A model generated the notes under the pieces. The model worked only from the letters and a program-made list of their open reading frames with translations, was not told the DNA's origin and searched no databases. Both the position numbers and the translations under genes were made by a program. 64,000 bases of DNA, from positions 115,835 to 179,834 of the forward strand of contig JANTQF010000040.1 of the NCBI GenBank assembly GCA_032988165.1, in the 5' to 3' direction. Positions 35,955 to 46,484 of the stretch are shown piece after piece. This DNA comes from Emmonsiellopsis sp. PD_33 (lineage: Eukaryota; Ascomycota; Eurotiomycetes; Onygenales; Ajellomycetaceae). Within the stretch, counting starts at the first letter, position 1, and each line of letters begins with the position of its first letter.

Positions 35955-37646
35955 TTACTTCCCAGAATTCAATTTTTTGTCCATAACCACCCGCCATTGG
36001 GGACCCCACGTCTTGAGAGCCATGATTGCTGCAATTCCTGTCACCAAAGCAAACAGCGCAACCATGGTGCACATCCATCCGGTGCCCATAGCGTCGATAA
36101 GGGGCTGTGTGATTACCGCACCGGTACATGAGAGGATGTTTCTCGAAAAGTTGTTGATAGCGACTCCGCTAGACGACCGTTTCGGCGTGAACTCAGTCAG
36201 CATGGTCGTGACAGTGGCCATTACATGCATCACTCCGAGACCAAAGAAAATGCAGGCCACGCAGGAGACGGTCCAATGTAGTCCTTTGTCAAGAGACCAG
36301 CCGAACCATATCAAGGCTGCTGGATACAGGGTCGATGCTATCCAAATGTTCTCCTTCATGCGGTCCTCGGGTAAATATTTAAGCTTTCCGCTCTCATCGT
36401 ACCGGCTCGCCTTCTGTGCCTCGCGGGCCATGATATAGTCAATCCATTGGCCACCCAGCAGTGATGACACCACGTTGCCGATTAAGGGTGCGAGATAGAC
36501 TAGGCCCACCTTGATGACACTAAAGTTGTAGGGAGATTTGCCAAACTCTGCCTGGATAGACACATTGAGGACGAACATAGCACCAAAGGCTATTGCCGCC
36601 GACCAAACTGCGATAATAATTGGTGGATGGCGGAGCATTGCCAGGACTTTAAGTGGACCGAAAATCCGTCTCATTATTTCGGTGCCCTTGTCCGTGTCGC
36701 CTGGTTCTTTTGGTTTGGGCTCCCGGCGCGCGACCGTTTCCGGGAGAAAGAAGAGGACAAGAAGTATCATGACACCGCCGAAGATGGTGAGAAACCACAA
36801 CGTCCCCTGCCAGTGAAAGGCCTCAGTGAGTGCTCCTCCAATAACTGGCGCAAGGCCGGGACCACATAGCGGCCCTAAGAAGAAGACACCCATAGCACGG
36901 CCTCTCACTTTCGGTTCCCAGATGTCGGAAACAGTACCGGCCCCAACTGCTTGCACCGATGCGGCGGCACCGCCACTGAGAATTCGGAAGATTATGAGCA
37001 TTGTAATATTGACGCTCACAGCGCTTATGCATGAGAAAATTAGAAAGAGGAAGAATGACGTGAGGTACGTTGTTCGCCGGCCATGATTCTCAGAGAATGC
37101 GGACCACCAAATGGGCGTCACAGCCATGGCGAGCATGTAAAAGGCTAGGGACAAGTTTGCGACTGTTGGTGTGGTATTAAGGCGTTCGGCAACCTCAGCC
37201 AGGGGTGCTATTAGACATTGGTTAGCAAAAAAATGTAGACATGATGGCCCCATTCTGCCCAACTTACGATAAAATATAGAAGAACCAGCAGAACTCGTGA
37301 TGGCTGCCAAGCTGACGATTACCGTGAAGCACCATTTCGTTCCATTCCCGTACATATAGGCATTCTTAAGTTCGGGAACAATAGATAAACGACCTAGGAA
37401 CCCGCGATGCTGCGATCGAGGGACGACCTCTGGATGAGGAATACTTTCTTCGCGTTGGGAGGTGGTTTTAGTCAAAGGATTGGGGGTTTCGGAAGCTTTC
37501 TTTTGTTCTTCTATGTTGTCGTTGGGCGCATGTTCTTGACTGTCCGAATCTCTTGTGGCGATAGTGGTGCATCCTCGGCCTTCTGCCTTCTCAAGATCTG
37601 GTGGCATTCCTCCCACAAGTCGAAGTCGAGCAAGATATCCGCACAA
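35955..37646 (-). CDS. MFS transporter, DHA1 drug/H+ antiporter type
   Basis: Two exons, 37646-37268 and 37207-35955, separated by a 60-bp intron that happens to keep the frame open. The product is 543 residues from the first ATG, or 530 from the second at 37,607 (MPPDLEKAEGRG), which may be the true start. A hydrophilic N-terminus of about 110 residues precedes about 12 hydrophobic helices. Diagnostic parts are YPPLAEVAERLNT before helix 2, SENHGRRTTYL (motif A loop) and RILSGGAAASVQAVGAGTVSD (helix 4). The helix 5 region has GPLCGPGLAPVIGG, the motif C pattern of 12-TM antiporters, and the central loop has FLPETVARREP. It should export small molecules across the plasma membrane and is probably the efflux pump for the cluster product. 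A TCG(N5)CGA site lies 340-380 bp upstream. Confidence 0.92.
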   Translation of the reverse strand: MCGYLARLRLVGGMPPDLEKAEGRGCTTIATRDSDSQEHAPNDNIEEQKKASETPNPLTKTTSQREESIPHPEVVPRSQHRGFLGRLSIVPELKNAYMYGNGTKWCFTVIVSLAAITSSAGSSIFYRKLGRMGPSCLHFFANQCLIAPLAEVAERLNTTPTVANLSLAFYMLAMAVTPIWWSAFSENHGRRTTYLTSFFLFLIFSCISAVSVNITMLIIFRILSGGAAASVQAVGAGTVSDIWEPKVRGRAMGVFFLGPLCGPGLAPVIGGALTEAFHWQGTLWFLTIFGGVMILLVLFFLPETVARREPKPKEPGDTDKGTEIMRRIFGPLKVLAMLRHPPIIIAVWSAAIAFGAMFVLNVSIQAEFGKSPYNFSVIKVGLVYLAPLIGNVVSSLLGGQWIDYIMAREAQKASRYDESGKLKYLPEDRMKENIWIASTLYPAALIWFGWSLDKGLHWTVSCVACIFFGLGVMHVMATVTTMLTEFTPKRSSSGVAINNFSRNILSCTGAVITQPLIDAMGTGWMCTMVALFALVTGIAAIMALKTWGPQWRVVMDKKLNSGK

Positions 37647-37813
37647 AAACCTCCCAGTGTCTGAATAGAAACGATTTCGGCGCGTAAAATTCTATCATGT
37701 ACATGAAATGTGCGTGGCGGAGGGAGATAGAGAAAAGAACAGACCAAAGCAAAAACAGAGAAGCAAAAGAAGGTGGAATGAAACAAGCCCTTCGCCACCA
37801 ACATAGTGTCGAC

Positions 37814-38263
37814 CTAGGGAATTTGCGGAGCTAAAGGAGTTAACAGACCAGGCCTGTCCAGGATTCTCTCCGCTGCGTCGTCTTCCAGGATCGGAGTTAG
37901 CACATCCCTAGTCAAGGCTCCGGGTTCGGCCAATTGGCATTGCCCTTTGATCAACGACACAATCCCGGCTAGCCAGTGCGGTATTTCGGTCCCCGAAAGC
38001 TGCGTCATGTTTTCCGCCGCTCATACCGTTACATAGCACTATTATAGTGTCTGCAGCGGCACGATGGACGTCTGACAAGACATCGGCCGAAGCAAGCTTT
38101 GAGAGACGTGACAACCAAGCTTTAGCCAAGAACTGCTCCCGCCGTTGGGCTCTCTTGGCGAGAAACAGTGGCGCATTGATGATGATCGACGTCCCCGCCA
38201 ACAAGAGCCAAGCCGCAGGAGCCGAGAATAAAGCTTGGGGCGACTAGTGTGATAGGCGGGATC
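37814..38263 (-). other. Unidentified open frames next to the Harbinger element; possible gene remnant
   Basis: Minus-strand frames at 38,204-37,908 and 38,008-37,814 have coding-like composition (for example AKAWLSRLSKLASADVLSDV and GTEIPHWLAGIVSLIKG). They could be joined by an intron near 38,010-38,030. I recognise no domain, there is no good start codon, and the upstream side ends at the transposon target site. Sequence on the far side of the transposon (41,833 on) does not continue the frame, so a simple split gene is not supported. It may be a decayed gene or chance. Confidence 0.25.
37986..37996. promoter_or_regulatory. AflR-type palindrome TCG(N5)CGA upstream of MFS gene
   Basis: Reads TCGGTCCCCGA. 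It lies 340 bp upstream of the first transporter ATG. A single site of six fixed bases is expected by chance every few kilobases, so alone it is weak. Confidence 0.4.
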
Positions 38264-38639
38264 TAAGGCCGTGTTCAGTGCAACCTGTATTTTTGACAAA
38301 ACATGGTAAGCTGATGCCCTCCAGGCAGCTTCCTGCCTCTCATCATTTTTGAATAGTCAGGAAGGCCTGGGTGTTCAGTGATTTGAGCAGTTTTCATAAT
38401 TTAAATACTTCCTGATGATGTTTTGTCAATTTTGACTTTGGTGGCATTTAACAGCATAGAAAGTGGAGATTTTCATCCAAATCAGGCAAGGTTAGTTGAT
38501 TTTTCAGTGGGAAGGCCTTCAGTAAAAAGATGCTGCCTAAGGGTAGCATCTTTTTGCTGAAGGTCTTCCTATAATGTATTTTTATGTGTCTTCCTTCACA
38601 TTTTTTGATGATATTTTGATGATTTGACCTGGAAATATA

Positions 38640-39965
38640 GCATTGGTGAACCAGCAGTGGCAACATGAGGATGACATCCTAGAAGAACTTGAAAGGAACC
38701 ATCAACAGTTAATCTATTAAATAGCTAGTGAGGTAGTGGCTCAAGCTGCAGCATACATATCAATCAGTCTGTGTAGTATGTATACAGATGAATTCTATGG
38801 CCATCAATTCACAATGCAGCTCCTTGACCCTGACATGCATGCCCAGTAGGTGAAGAATATGATGAGAATGAGTCTTGATATAGTGATCAAACTCATTGAA
38901 TGGCTCCAAATGAACATGGATCTCACTGAATTGAGTCAATTAAACACTATAAAGATTGAATAGAAGGTGTTGATATTTCTATATATTACCACTCAGGGGG
39001 TGTCCTATTGAAATGCTGTGGAGATGTTCCAACATTCAATTACAACTATTTTAATGTTAGTATATAGCCATTAAATTAAATAGGGAAATACTCACCAGTT
39101 TTATTAGGGTGTTTCATGAAGTTCTTGAGGCCCTGTGTATCTTATATAAACATGTCATTAAGATTCTGCTGGAGGAGTACAGTGAGGAGGCATTACATGA
39201 GGATTACTAATAGTAGCCATTCTTCAAAGGTGCTATAGGTGCTTTGGATGGGACTCACCTCACTATCTCAGTGCCTGCAAAAGTTCAACCTGTATGGCAA
39301 AATTGAAAGGGATGGATCTCACAGAATGTCATAGCAGCCTGCAACTTTAACCTCAACTTCATATATATATATGTGAGAATGGAGGAATCTTGCCATAACT
39401 CTTAAGTCCTTACTTCTGCAGAAGAAGATAATTTTGCCCTATCAACTAGCTGTTATCTTCTAGTAAATACTGGATATTCATAAAGGAACCCATCAGTTCT
39501 TTCCCCCTATTCTGGTATGTGATATCACCTCAAGGAGTGGGATCACATTGATAAGAGGCCTGTAAATGCCAAAGAACTCTTCAATCTGTGGCATTCAAGT
39601 CTCCAGAATGTGGTTGAATGGGCATTCAGTGTTTTTAAGTGTTGATTTCATATATATGACCATCTGAGAGATGGATATAGTATTGAAACACAGGTTCAAC
39701 TGGTATATGGATTAGCAGTGCTTCATAACTTTATAAATAAGTATTAGGGGTATAGAGAGGAAGATGACTTACAGGCAAATACTGAGCTCACTTGCCTGCA
39801 GCTGCCTGCAGGTAACCATGAAGAATACCCTACTGATGTTGATAGAGACTATATGGTTAAGAAAAGAGATGAAATTACAGAGGAAATGTGGCAGGTATAC
39901 TAGGTGTATAGTGATGAAAGATGACAGGTAGAGATAGAAGACCTATAGGTATGTGAGACTTAGTG
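38640..39965 (+). pseudogene. Harbinger transposase remnant (DDE_4 type)
   Basis: The translation needs a frame change and passes several stops. Recognisable parts are GALDGTHLTISVPAKVQP (near 39,230-39,285; first catalytic Asp), KGWISQNVIAACNFNLNF and CYLLVNTGYS (near 39,450). These are followed by YHLKEW, PVNAKELFNLWHSSLQ and VVEWAFSVFK (third acidic residue region), then QLVYGLAVLHNFIN. The order and spacing fit PIF/Harbinger transposases, which cut and paste DNA at TWA targets. Tag stops replace Gln or Trp codons, so no functional protein is expected. Confidence 0.85.
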
Positions 39966-40329
39966 ATTTTTGTGATTTTCATGTTTTTTTTGAATCTGTG
40001 TTGTTTTTGTTGTGTTGGAGTCCAATATATATAAATTGAGAAACCAAAAAATAGGGGAAAACATAGTGAAATTTTGGGTAGATTATAGAAACAGTGAAAT
40101 TCAGTGGTAATAAAACATCATCACTTTTTATATGAGGAGGTTAGGTTGCCAAGAGCTAATATAGTCATCTGATTGGCTATAAAAATACAGAATGATAATA
40201 TATATCAAAAAAACACAAGTAAATTACCATTTTATAATTTTATAACTGAGATGTAGGCCAAAACATCAACAACTTTTATTTAAAGACATCTATAAGACAG
40301 GTAAAACACACACTGCAGACTTGCTTAAC

Positions 40330-41531
40330 ACTCACTTAATGCCTGCACTTACTTAACTGACTTGCTACCCACTAAATGCCTTCTAATTCATTCCTCCTGC
40401 CCAGTTCATTCTACCCCATTGCACCTTACTATTCTTATGATTTGCCAGTGCTCTCATTGCCCAGTTCTTTCTATTCTATTTAGACAGGTATTTATGCATT
40501 GAAATATATATTTGACTATGCCCTGAGTCCTGCAAAAGCTCTACAATCAGTGTGTAGTATAAGAGAGGAATATATGTGTCTTCCCCATCACCAACCTTCC
40601 ACTCAGCAGGTAAGAGCTCCTAGACCTTCTGAAAGAACAAATTCAGAGCATTCATTGTATCCTTAGTCTTCTATATGCTAACCTCTGCAGATTCCATAAT
40701 TTTATCCCCCAGTTTCTTAATACTAGCTGCCAGACTACTACCTTGAACACATTTTGCCCTTGATGAACCTCTGCTGCCAGGGCTTGTAGATCTCAATGTC
40801 AGCAGTGATGGCAACAGTACTCTCAGTGTTACTGATGATGATAGCACTATCTGTGGTAGTAATAAAGTAATTTGCACAGGATTATTATCATAGTCATTAC
40901 TGTCTTCTGTAACTGTGCAGATCCACTTTCAAATAATGGTAAAACTAACTGTGTATTCCCCTATTACCATCTTACTATCAAGGAGTCATTCAAGGCAGTC
41001 CTTATAAGAAGGCCTGCAGCTGCAGAACTCCTCCATATCTGGGTGTTTTTCAAAATATTTATTCATCACCTCTGGGAAATTGATATAGGTTCCCTTCACT
41101 GAATTATATAACCAACCAGATATTTGATTTTGATGTTTCTCCTACAGCCTGTATAGCAATTTAAAGCATGTGAAACAACCAGTAAGCTACTATTTATTCA
41201 CATTTTGGTGTGTAACATCCTGTACAGCCTTCACTGCTAACTGCCAACCCTGAGCTTTGAAGCCTCTATCTGACTCAAATTCCTCATGTATGGCCTTCAG
41301 CAGGCCATCCAACAGGGCCTGTTCCATTGCTATGATCCACTTAATAAGGATATAGGTGGTATCCTTTTTATTGGCCTTGCTATGCCCACTCTGTGTAGAC
41401 TGTGTGGTAGTGGCCTGTGTCAGCTGGGTCATCTCATTGTCTGAGGAATCCCATGGATAGACCTCCTCCTGGGTGGTGTCAGTGGCAATACACATTGAAA
41501 TCAGTGTATTCAGTAGGGTTGAGGGGTTCAA
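40330..41531 (-). pseudogene. Harbinger Myb/SANT-like partner protein, degenerate
   Basis: A 113-codon open frame at 41,531-41,190 contains a trihelix-like domain (YILIKWIIAMEQALLDGLLK, then GFKAQGWQLAVKAVQDV), as in the second ORF of Harbinger elements. A further conserved-looking part (GSSLAASIKKLGDKIMES, then MNALNLFFQKV) lies at about 40,790-40,600, interrupted by stops and frame changes. In active elements this protein binds the transposon ends and brings the transposase to DNA. Here it is broken. Confidence 0.7.
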
Positions 41532-41832
41532 ATGTTGGGTGAGTTAAATTCCATCAGATTCAATATCATAAGGTGATAAGATATAGTTCAAATCTGCCAT
41601 ATTTTCTGTTTTTGATGCACAAAATCATGGAAATTAGAGAAGATGGCTGTTTTCATTGTATTGCAACACAATTTGGTATTCAAAAACTAACATTAATCTA
41701 GCATAGTGCCTGCAGCACCACAGTGGAGTCAAAATATATGCTATATATACTATCTTTGCGCGTATGAGATTACAATCCACTTTTACACCTCTCAGGTGGT
41801 AAGGTAAGCTCTCTGCACTGAACACGGCCTAA

Positions 41833-42038
41833 ATATTAATGGGAGAAATGGAATGGGAACAAAAGGAAGGAATTTATATAGCTTGATAAGTATAGTCCGA
41901 GTACAAAAATCATGGAATGGTATGAATTAGGGTTAGGGCTAGAAGTTAGGGCTTGGATTATCTACATCCACCACGACCATATATACTCAAGGAGTTATAT
42001 GCAAATAGATACGGAATCTTGTAGCTGGTGAGGCATGT
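41833..42038. other. Short spacer between Harbinger element and questin-oxidase-like gene
   Basis: About 200 bp, presumably the 3' UTR of the gene at 42,039. It contains two tandem TTAGGG-like units near 41,928-41,941. Confidence 0.3.
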
Positions 42039-43586
42039 TTAGACCACTCCCCTTTCTATGTTGGGAATATGGTCCCAAGCCTTTGGAAGCCCGCCATAAA
42101 ACACCCATCTCGTCATATTGCCAACCACCATCTCCCCCCCTACGCCTACCCGGTTGATGACACCTTCAGCGATCTTCTCAGATACCCTATTGCCATTAGC
42201 CTCGTCAAATGCCCTCTCAATAGAATCCATTCCCATGTGGGCGAGTTTCAAGCAATCCTCTTTCGCCATCGGGAAATCTGGGCCTGGTTCTCCCAACTGC
42301 TCTAAAATGTACAGGGCGCGGATCAACTTCACGGCATGTCCTTCATCGCGATAGACAATCGCGCGTTGGAATAACTCAGACCAGCCATCATTTGGGTTCC
42401 GCGGCACGTAGTCACCAATACGGTTCGCGTGGAGCGCTGGGCTGGCGCAGCCAGCATACATTACGGCATCAACCCTTGCCGTAGCTTCGAGTAGGCGCGC
42501 TTTGTCACGGTCGGAGAGCCAGTCCTGCGCAAGGAATGCCGGGTAAAATACAGCAACTGTGACGCAATGCAAAATAACAAAGTCCATGGCCTCTCTCTTT
42601 TCCGGACGTTGGGCAGCACCTAACATATAGGCAGTGGTATACATCATATCCAACATTTTGCGTTGCAGGTCCTCTGGATCGGGTTTTACCTGGAACTGGC
42701 CGAGGTAAGGAACAAGCTGCTTCGCAGTCACTCGCTTGAGGAAGCCGTCGGGAATCTTGTTAAAGGGGTCTGTGTCTTTTACACCAGAGACAATTTCTGG
42801 GTCCTGACGGAGGCTGTGGAGTACTTGCAGAAGTGATGTGGACGGCGCATCCTTGTTGATAGCGACGTACTTTTCCGTGGGTACCAGAAAGGACTTTGGC
42901 CAGTTTTCGTGGACACAGGCTCCTGCGAGGGCTTCTGCGACAATACTTGGCTGTTGGAATTCAATCCCACAGCCGAGGTGGATGATAGGGTGCAAAAGAT
43001 CTAAAAGCTCGCCGTTAGGAAAAGGGGCGTGTATTGCATGTGTCAATATAACTACTCACCAGTAAACATCCTGCAGAGGATATCGTCCGCCCGCTCGTCT
43101 CCCTTGAACACGTACTCCTTTACCACTTCTTGCATGCCCCTCTCTGAGATTTCGTTTTCGAAAAAAGTCAAGAAATCAAGATAGCAGTCTCCATTTCCAA
43201 GACATCTGGTAAACGTGGCTGGATCTTTCATATCTAGATCAGATGAGATCTCCTTATCGGGCCGCTTGTCGATGGAACCCTGGTAGGGCGTGTTATAATC
43301 CCACATATCCTGAATTTGAGCAGGTGTTGCTCCCAGTGCCCAAAGGGTGAGGAGATGGTGGACAAGATGGTCTAGGGGGGTTATTAGCACTATCTAACCA
43401 ACGAGTCCACGCGAGCTTACTGTGGAATGTATCCTTCCATCTTGTGTGATACATAGCATGGTTGAGTGTGAGCAGCTTCGAGGTGATGGCTGCGCTCTTT
43501 TCCGTCAAGTCATTGCTACGGATGCATGGTGTGGTTTCTAGCGATAGATGGACCGTCCTCGCATCGGCTTTGGCTGTTTGGTTCAT
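42039..43586 (-). CDS. Questin oxidase-like protein (DUF4243 family)
   Basis: Three exons, 43586-43421, 43371-43060 and 43000-42039, giving 479 residues with matching phases. It has the family layout: an N-terminal LLTLNHAMYHTRWKDTFHNHLVHHLL region with several His residues, WALGATPAQIQDMWDYN, then GDCYLDFLTFFENE. The long helical C-terminus includes LHPIIHLGCGIEFQQPSIVAEALA and DFVILHCVTVAVFYPAF. Members such as AflY and GedK act in Baeyer-Villiger-like ring cleavage of anthraquinone or related polyketides without an obvious flavin-binding motif. None is visible here either. Its position next to an NR-PKS cluster suggests a late oxidative step, but the Harbinger element and about 4 kb separate it from the transporter. 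It is divergent from the hydrolase gene. Confidence 0.88.
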
Positions 43587-44188
43587 GTTGGAACAGAGGG
43601 TAGTAACTATGTATGTTCAAAGATTCAGACCAAGAATGGAATTTTGGGTAAACCGAAATTAACATAGTTGCCAATTATTAATAGTATAAACCCTAGAATA
43701 TGTAATGGGAATATAAAATGGAAACGAGGGTCAGCTAGGCGGCATGGGGCCGGCCATACCTCGTTACCAGTACTGGTAGCAGTAATGGTTCTCGGTCACC
43801 GAACTGCCCAAGGGATAAATTAATATGGCCGCGTCTTTGGTAAAAATTCCACATATCTTCGGGAGCACTAGTAAGCATTTCGCAACTAGTCCTACATGAT
43901 GAAGATTCACCATACGATATCTTGGAGATAGACCACCCCGTCCAGCCAATGGGGGTTTAATTATCTCTTCCGGGTTATTGTCCCCGACTGGAAGCCCGAA
44001 CTTGCATAGCATTTGTCTCCCGTTCGCAATTTTCGGGGTCCTACTACTACAACCCAGTCGACTCGCAGCAAGATGTATAGTAGCTTTGCCAATAATCCAG
44101 TAATCCCTTCCTACAATAATACCAAGAGTTCATTTCACAAAATTAACAGCACGATACACATCCATCAGCAGATCAAGGACCATCCATA
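43587..44188. promoter_or_regulatory. Bidirectional promoter, questin-oxidase-like gene / serine hydrolase
   Basis: 602 bp between divergent starts. It contains one TCG(N5)CGA palindrome and several CCCGA/TCGGG half-sites (for example near 43,980 and 44,030), resembling the hydroxylase/P450 promoter. Confidence 0.5.
43792..43802. promoter_or_regulatory. AflR-type palindrome TCG(N5)CGA
   Basis: Reads TCGGTCACCGA, a perfect palindrome around one base. It lies 206 bp upstream of the questin-oxidase-like start and about 390 bp upstream of the hydrolase start. Confidence 0.5.
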
Positions 44189-45243
44189 ATGCCTAAAATC
44201 CTCTGCCTTCACGGGCACGGTACAAGCGCAGCCATTTTCAAATCTCAAACCGGTAGGTAGTTAGTATTCAACACCCATTCATCATCCCTCTCGTCTTGAT
44301 CTTTTTAAAAAAAATTGGCTATCATCTAACGGCCTGCCTACATGCAGCCGCCTTCCGCTCGAAGCTTGACGCCAGTTACATCTTCGACTTCGTCGACGCC
44401 CCCTTTCCCAGCCGTGGCGCGCCCGGCATCGATGCCATATACAAGACAACACCCAAATACACATGGTGGCCACAGGCAACCCATCAAGCCATCCGTGCAT
44501 CCCATGCATGGGTAGCCAATTATGCTCGGGAGCATGGACCGTACGATGCCGTCTGCTGCTTCTCCCAGGGCTGCTCGCTGGCCGCTACCATGGCGCTTTA
44601 CCGTGCCGTAGATTCCGCAGTTGGGGTTCTCGGCGTGGGGGAAGACTCCTTGCCCTTCCGAGCCGCGATATTTATCTGTGGTGGTATTCCCCTGTCGGCG
44701 CTTGAGGATATGGGGCTAGAGGTGCCGGCTCGCGCGCATGAAATCAGCCAGTTTACGGGACAGTTGTTGAACGGGACGGCGGGGCGGCTTGCTGAGCTGG
44801 CTGCAAATATGCACCTTATTAGAGCGGGTGTTGGGCTCTGGGATCTTAATGGTGCTCTTCTCGTTCATGATCCCAGGCGTAGACCGGAGCGCAGCGATGT
44901 CTTTGGGCTCGATTTTACTAGATTCCCCAGGGCGGCGCGGATACGGATTCCCACTGTGCATATATATGGTTCCAAGGATCCGAGGTGGCCGGCGGGGATC
45001 CAGCTGGCTGAGTTCTGTGAGGATAGGGTGGAGTATGACCATGGTGGTGGACATGATATTCCACGGTCCACGGAGGTGTCGAGTAAGATTGCGGAGATGA
45101 TTAGACAGGTGATGGGACGGGTGGAAAGGATGCCGGAGAAGTGTGAGACAAATCGTTCGAGGCAGAAACGGACATTTGACCTTGTTTTCGATCATTCAGC
45201 GGTCAGTGTCAAGATATTTGATGGCGTTGGAGTCCTGCAATGA
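44189..45243 (+). CDS. FSH-family serine hydrolase (CitA-like candidate)
   Basis: Two exons, 44189-44252 and 44348-45243, giving 319 residues. The N-terminus MPKILCLHGHGTSAAIF is the oxyanion-hole strand of the FSH1 family (PF03959). The nucleophile is Ser94 in CCFSQGCSL; the usual first Gly of GxSxG is Cys here, while FSQG is kept. The acid is Asp in IYGSKDPRWP and the base is His in GGGHDIPR. The C-terminal 40 residues after the His are polar and longer than usual. In citrinin biosynthesis the FSH hydrolase CitA works with a reductively releasing NR-PKS. A similar editing or release role here is inferred from the R-type PKS in the same cluster. It is an alpha/beta hydrolase with no signal peptide, so probably cytosolic. 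Confidence 0.88.
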
Positions 45244-46307
45244 ATAAACGGGTCAATGCTGTGGTTACATCACTCTAAATAGATATCCCCCTTTTATATC
45301 CTGTATAACCTGCCTTTAAATCCCCACCACCCACCAGACACCGATTTAGCTGTATCTCCGGACCGATGAAATTTTCTCCTCACTCACCATGGCTGCGGGT
45401 GTGGTGGAGAGACAGTTTGCAGGGTGAGGGTGATGAACAAAATGGAAGGCTGCTTGCTACATAGTAGTATTAATCCCAGTTAGTATAAGTATCAGCATTA
45501 GTGGGAGATTATACCAGTAACTAACTATATGCAAATAATAGGCCTTCTGCCCCTGCTCCCTGGTCAAGAAGCTCCAATCTCCGGGAGACATTTTGGATTA
45601 GATTAACTCAAGTGCAAGAAGAGAAGTGCGGAATTAATGGGCTAGTTACTTACTTAGCTAGATGTGGTGAAACTAGTTGGAAGGTGATTGATTGGTTAGT
45701 AAGTACTTCATGAAGGTAGGTACCGATGGGAGGGAGATGGAATGGAATCTAGATGTTGTAATTTGATAGGAGGAGGTAATAAGAGGAGGGGGGGGGGTTA
45801 GTGGATGGTCGTTGATAAGCTATGAAGCTCATGTAGAAACCCGGTGACTTGTTCTTTATGAACCGGCTAGATATATGTTCTTAATAGGGGTTGTTTTTCA
45901 AGGTTAAGGGGCTATAAGGACTCTGTGTGTGTGTGTGTGTGCAATCGATAGGTGGGATAGGGGTAGCAGGGAATAAGAGCCAGTCTGTACTTTGTAGTCA
46001 GTCCATCCATCAACCCCCCTCCTTCTCCAAAAAGAAACCCGTAGAGCATAGTGCAGAGCATTTACACAAGGCCTTACCTTACCTCCTCTGAATCAATTTA
46101 ATTGTGCAGGGGAATGGAGAAATGGAACCTCACAATCAATCGCATTCAATGCCATCATATAAACTGTAAAACAATTTACTTCATCCCATCATAATTAAAC
46201 CTCATCCGCTGAGGAGACATATGAAACTTGCAAAAAATGTCATCAATGCATTCTTCAAAAACAAGTTAAACAGTTGTCAATATTTGTTTTGATTTCTGGT
46301 ATATTCT

Positions 46308-46339
<32 letters not shown>

Positions 46340-46484
46340 GCTTTTGCGAAAAAAAAAAGGAGGAAAAACTCGCTTGTTCAAAATCAATGGGTCTCATAAT
46401 CTTTCGTGCATATAGATTTCATCCCCATACCACTTCCCCCACACACGCCATCCCTCTCACCATTAGATACATCGATGAAAAAAA
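45244..46484. repeat. Intergenic with microsatellites, hydrolase / catalase 3' ends
   Basis: 1.2 kb between converging genes. It holds a (GT)9 tract at 45,924-45,941, a CT tract at about 46,307-46,338, a G run near 45,790 and an A run near 46,350. No coding frame is supported. This is probably 3' UTR and terminator sequence. Confidence 0.5.

Larger units (their letters stand above)
38267..41829 (+). mobile_element. PIF/Harbinger DNA transposon with 16-bp perfect inverted ends
   Basis: The termini are perfect inverted repeats GGCCGTGTTCAGTGCA (38,267-38,282 and 41,814-41,829). They are flanked by the 3-bp duplication TAA (38,264-38,266 and 41,830-41,832); a three-base TWA target is the Harbinger hallmark. 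Inside are the two genes of that superfamily, a DDE transposase on the plus strand and a Myb/SANT-like protein on the minus strand, converging. Both carry stops, so the copy is probably non-autonomous now. Base composition is AT-shifted but much less than in the LTR island. It lies between the cluster transporter and the questin-oxidase-like gene. Confidence 0.92.

Noticed and set aside
41928..41941. Two TTAGGG-like units, possible interstitial telomere repeat
   Set aside because: Only two units, not a tract; expected by chance.
45924..46338. GT and CT tracts as possible regulatory elements
   Set aside because: Simple microsatellites between converging genes; no evidence of function.
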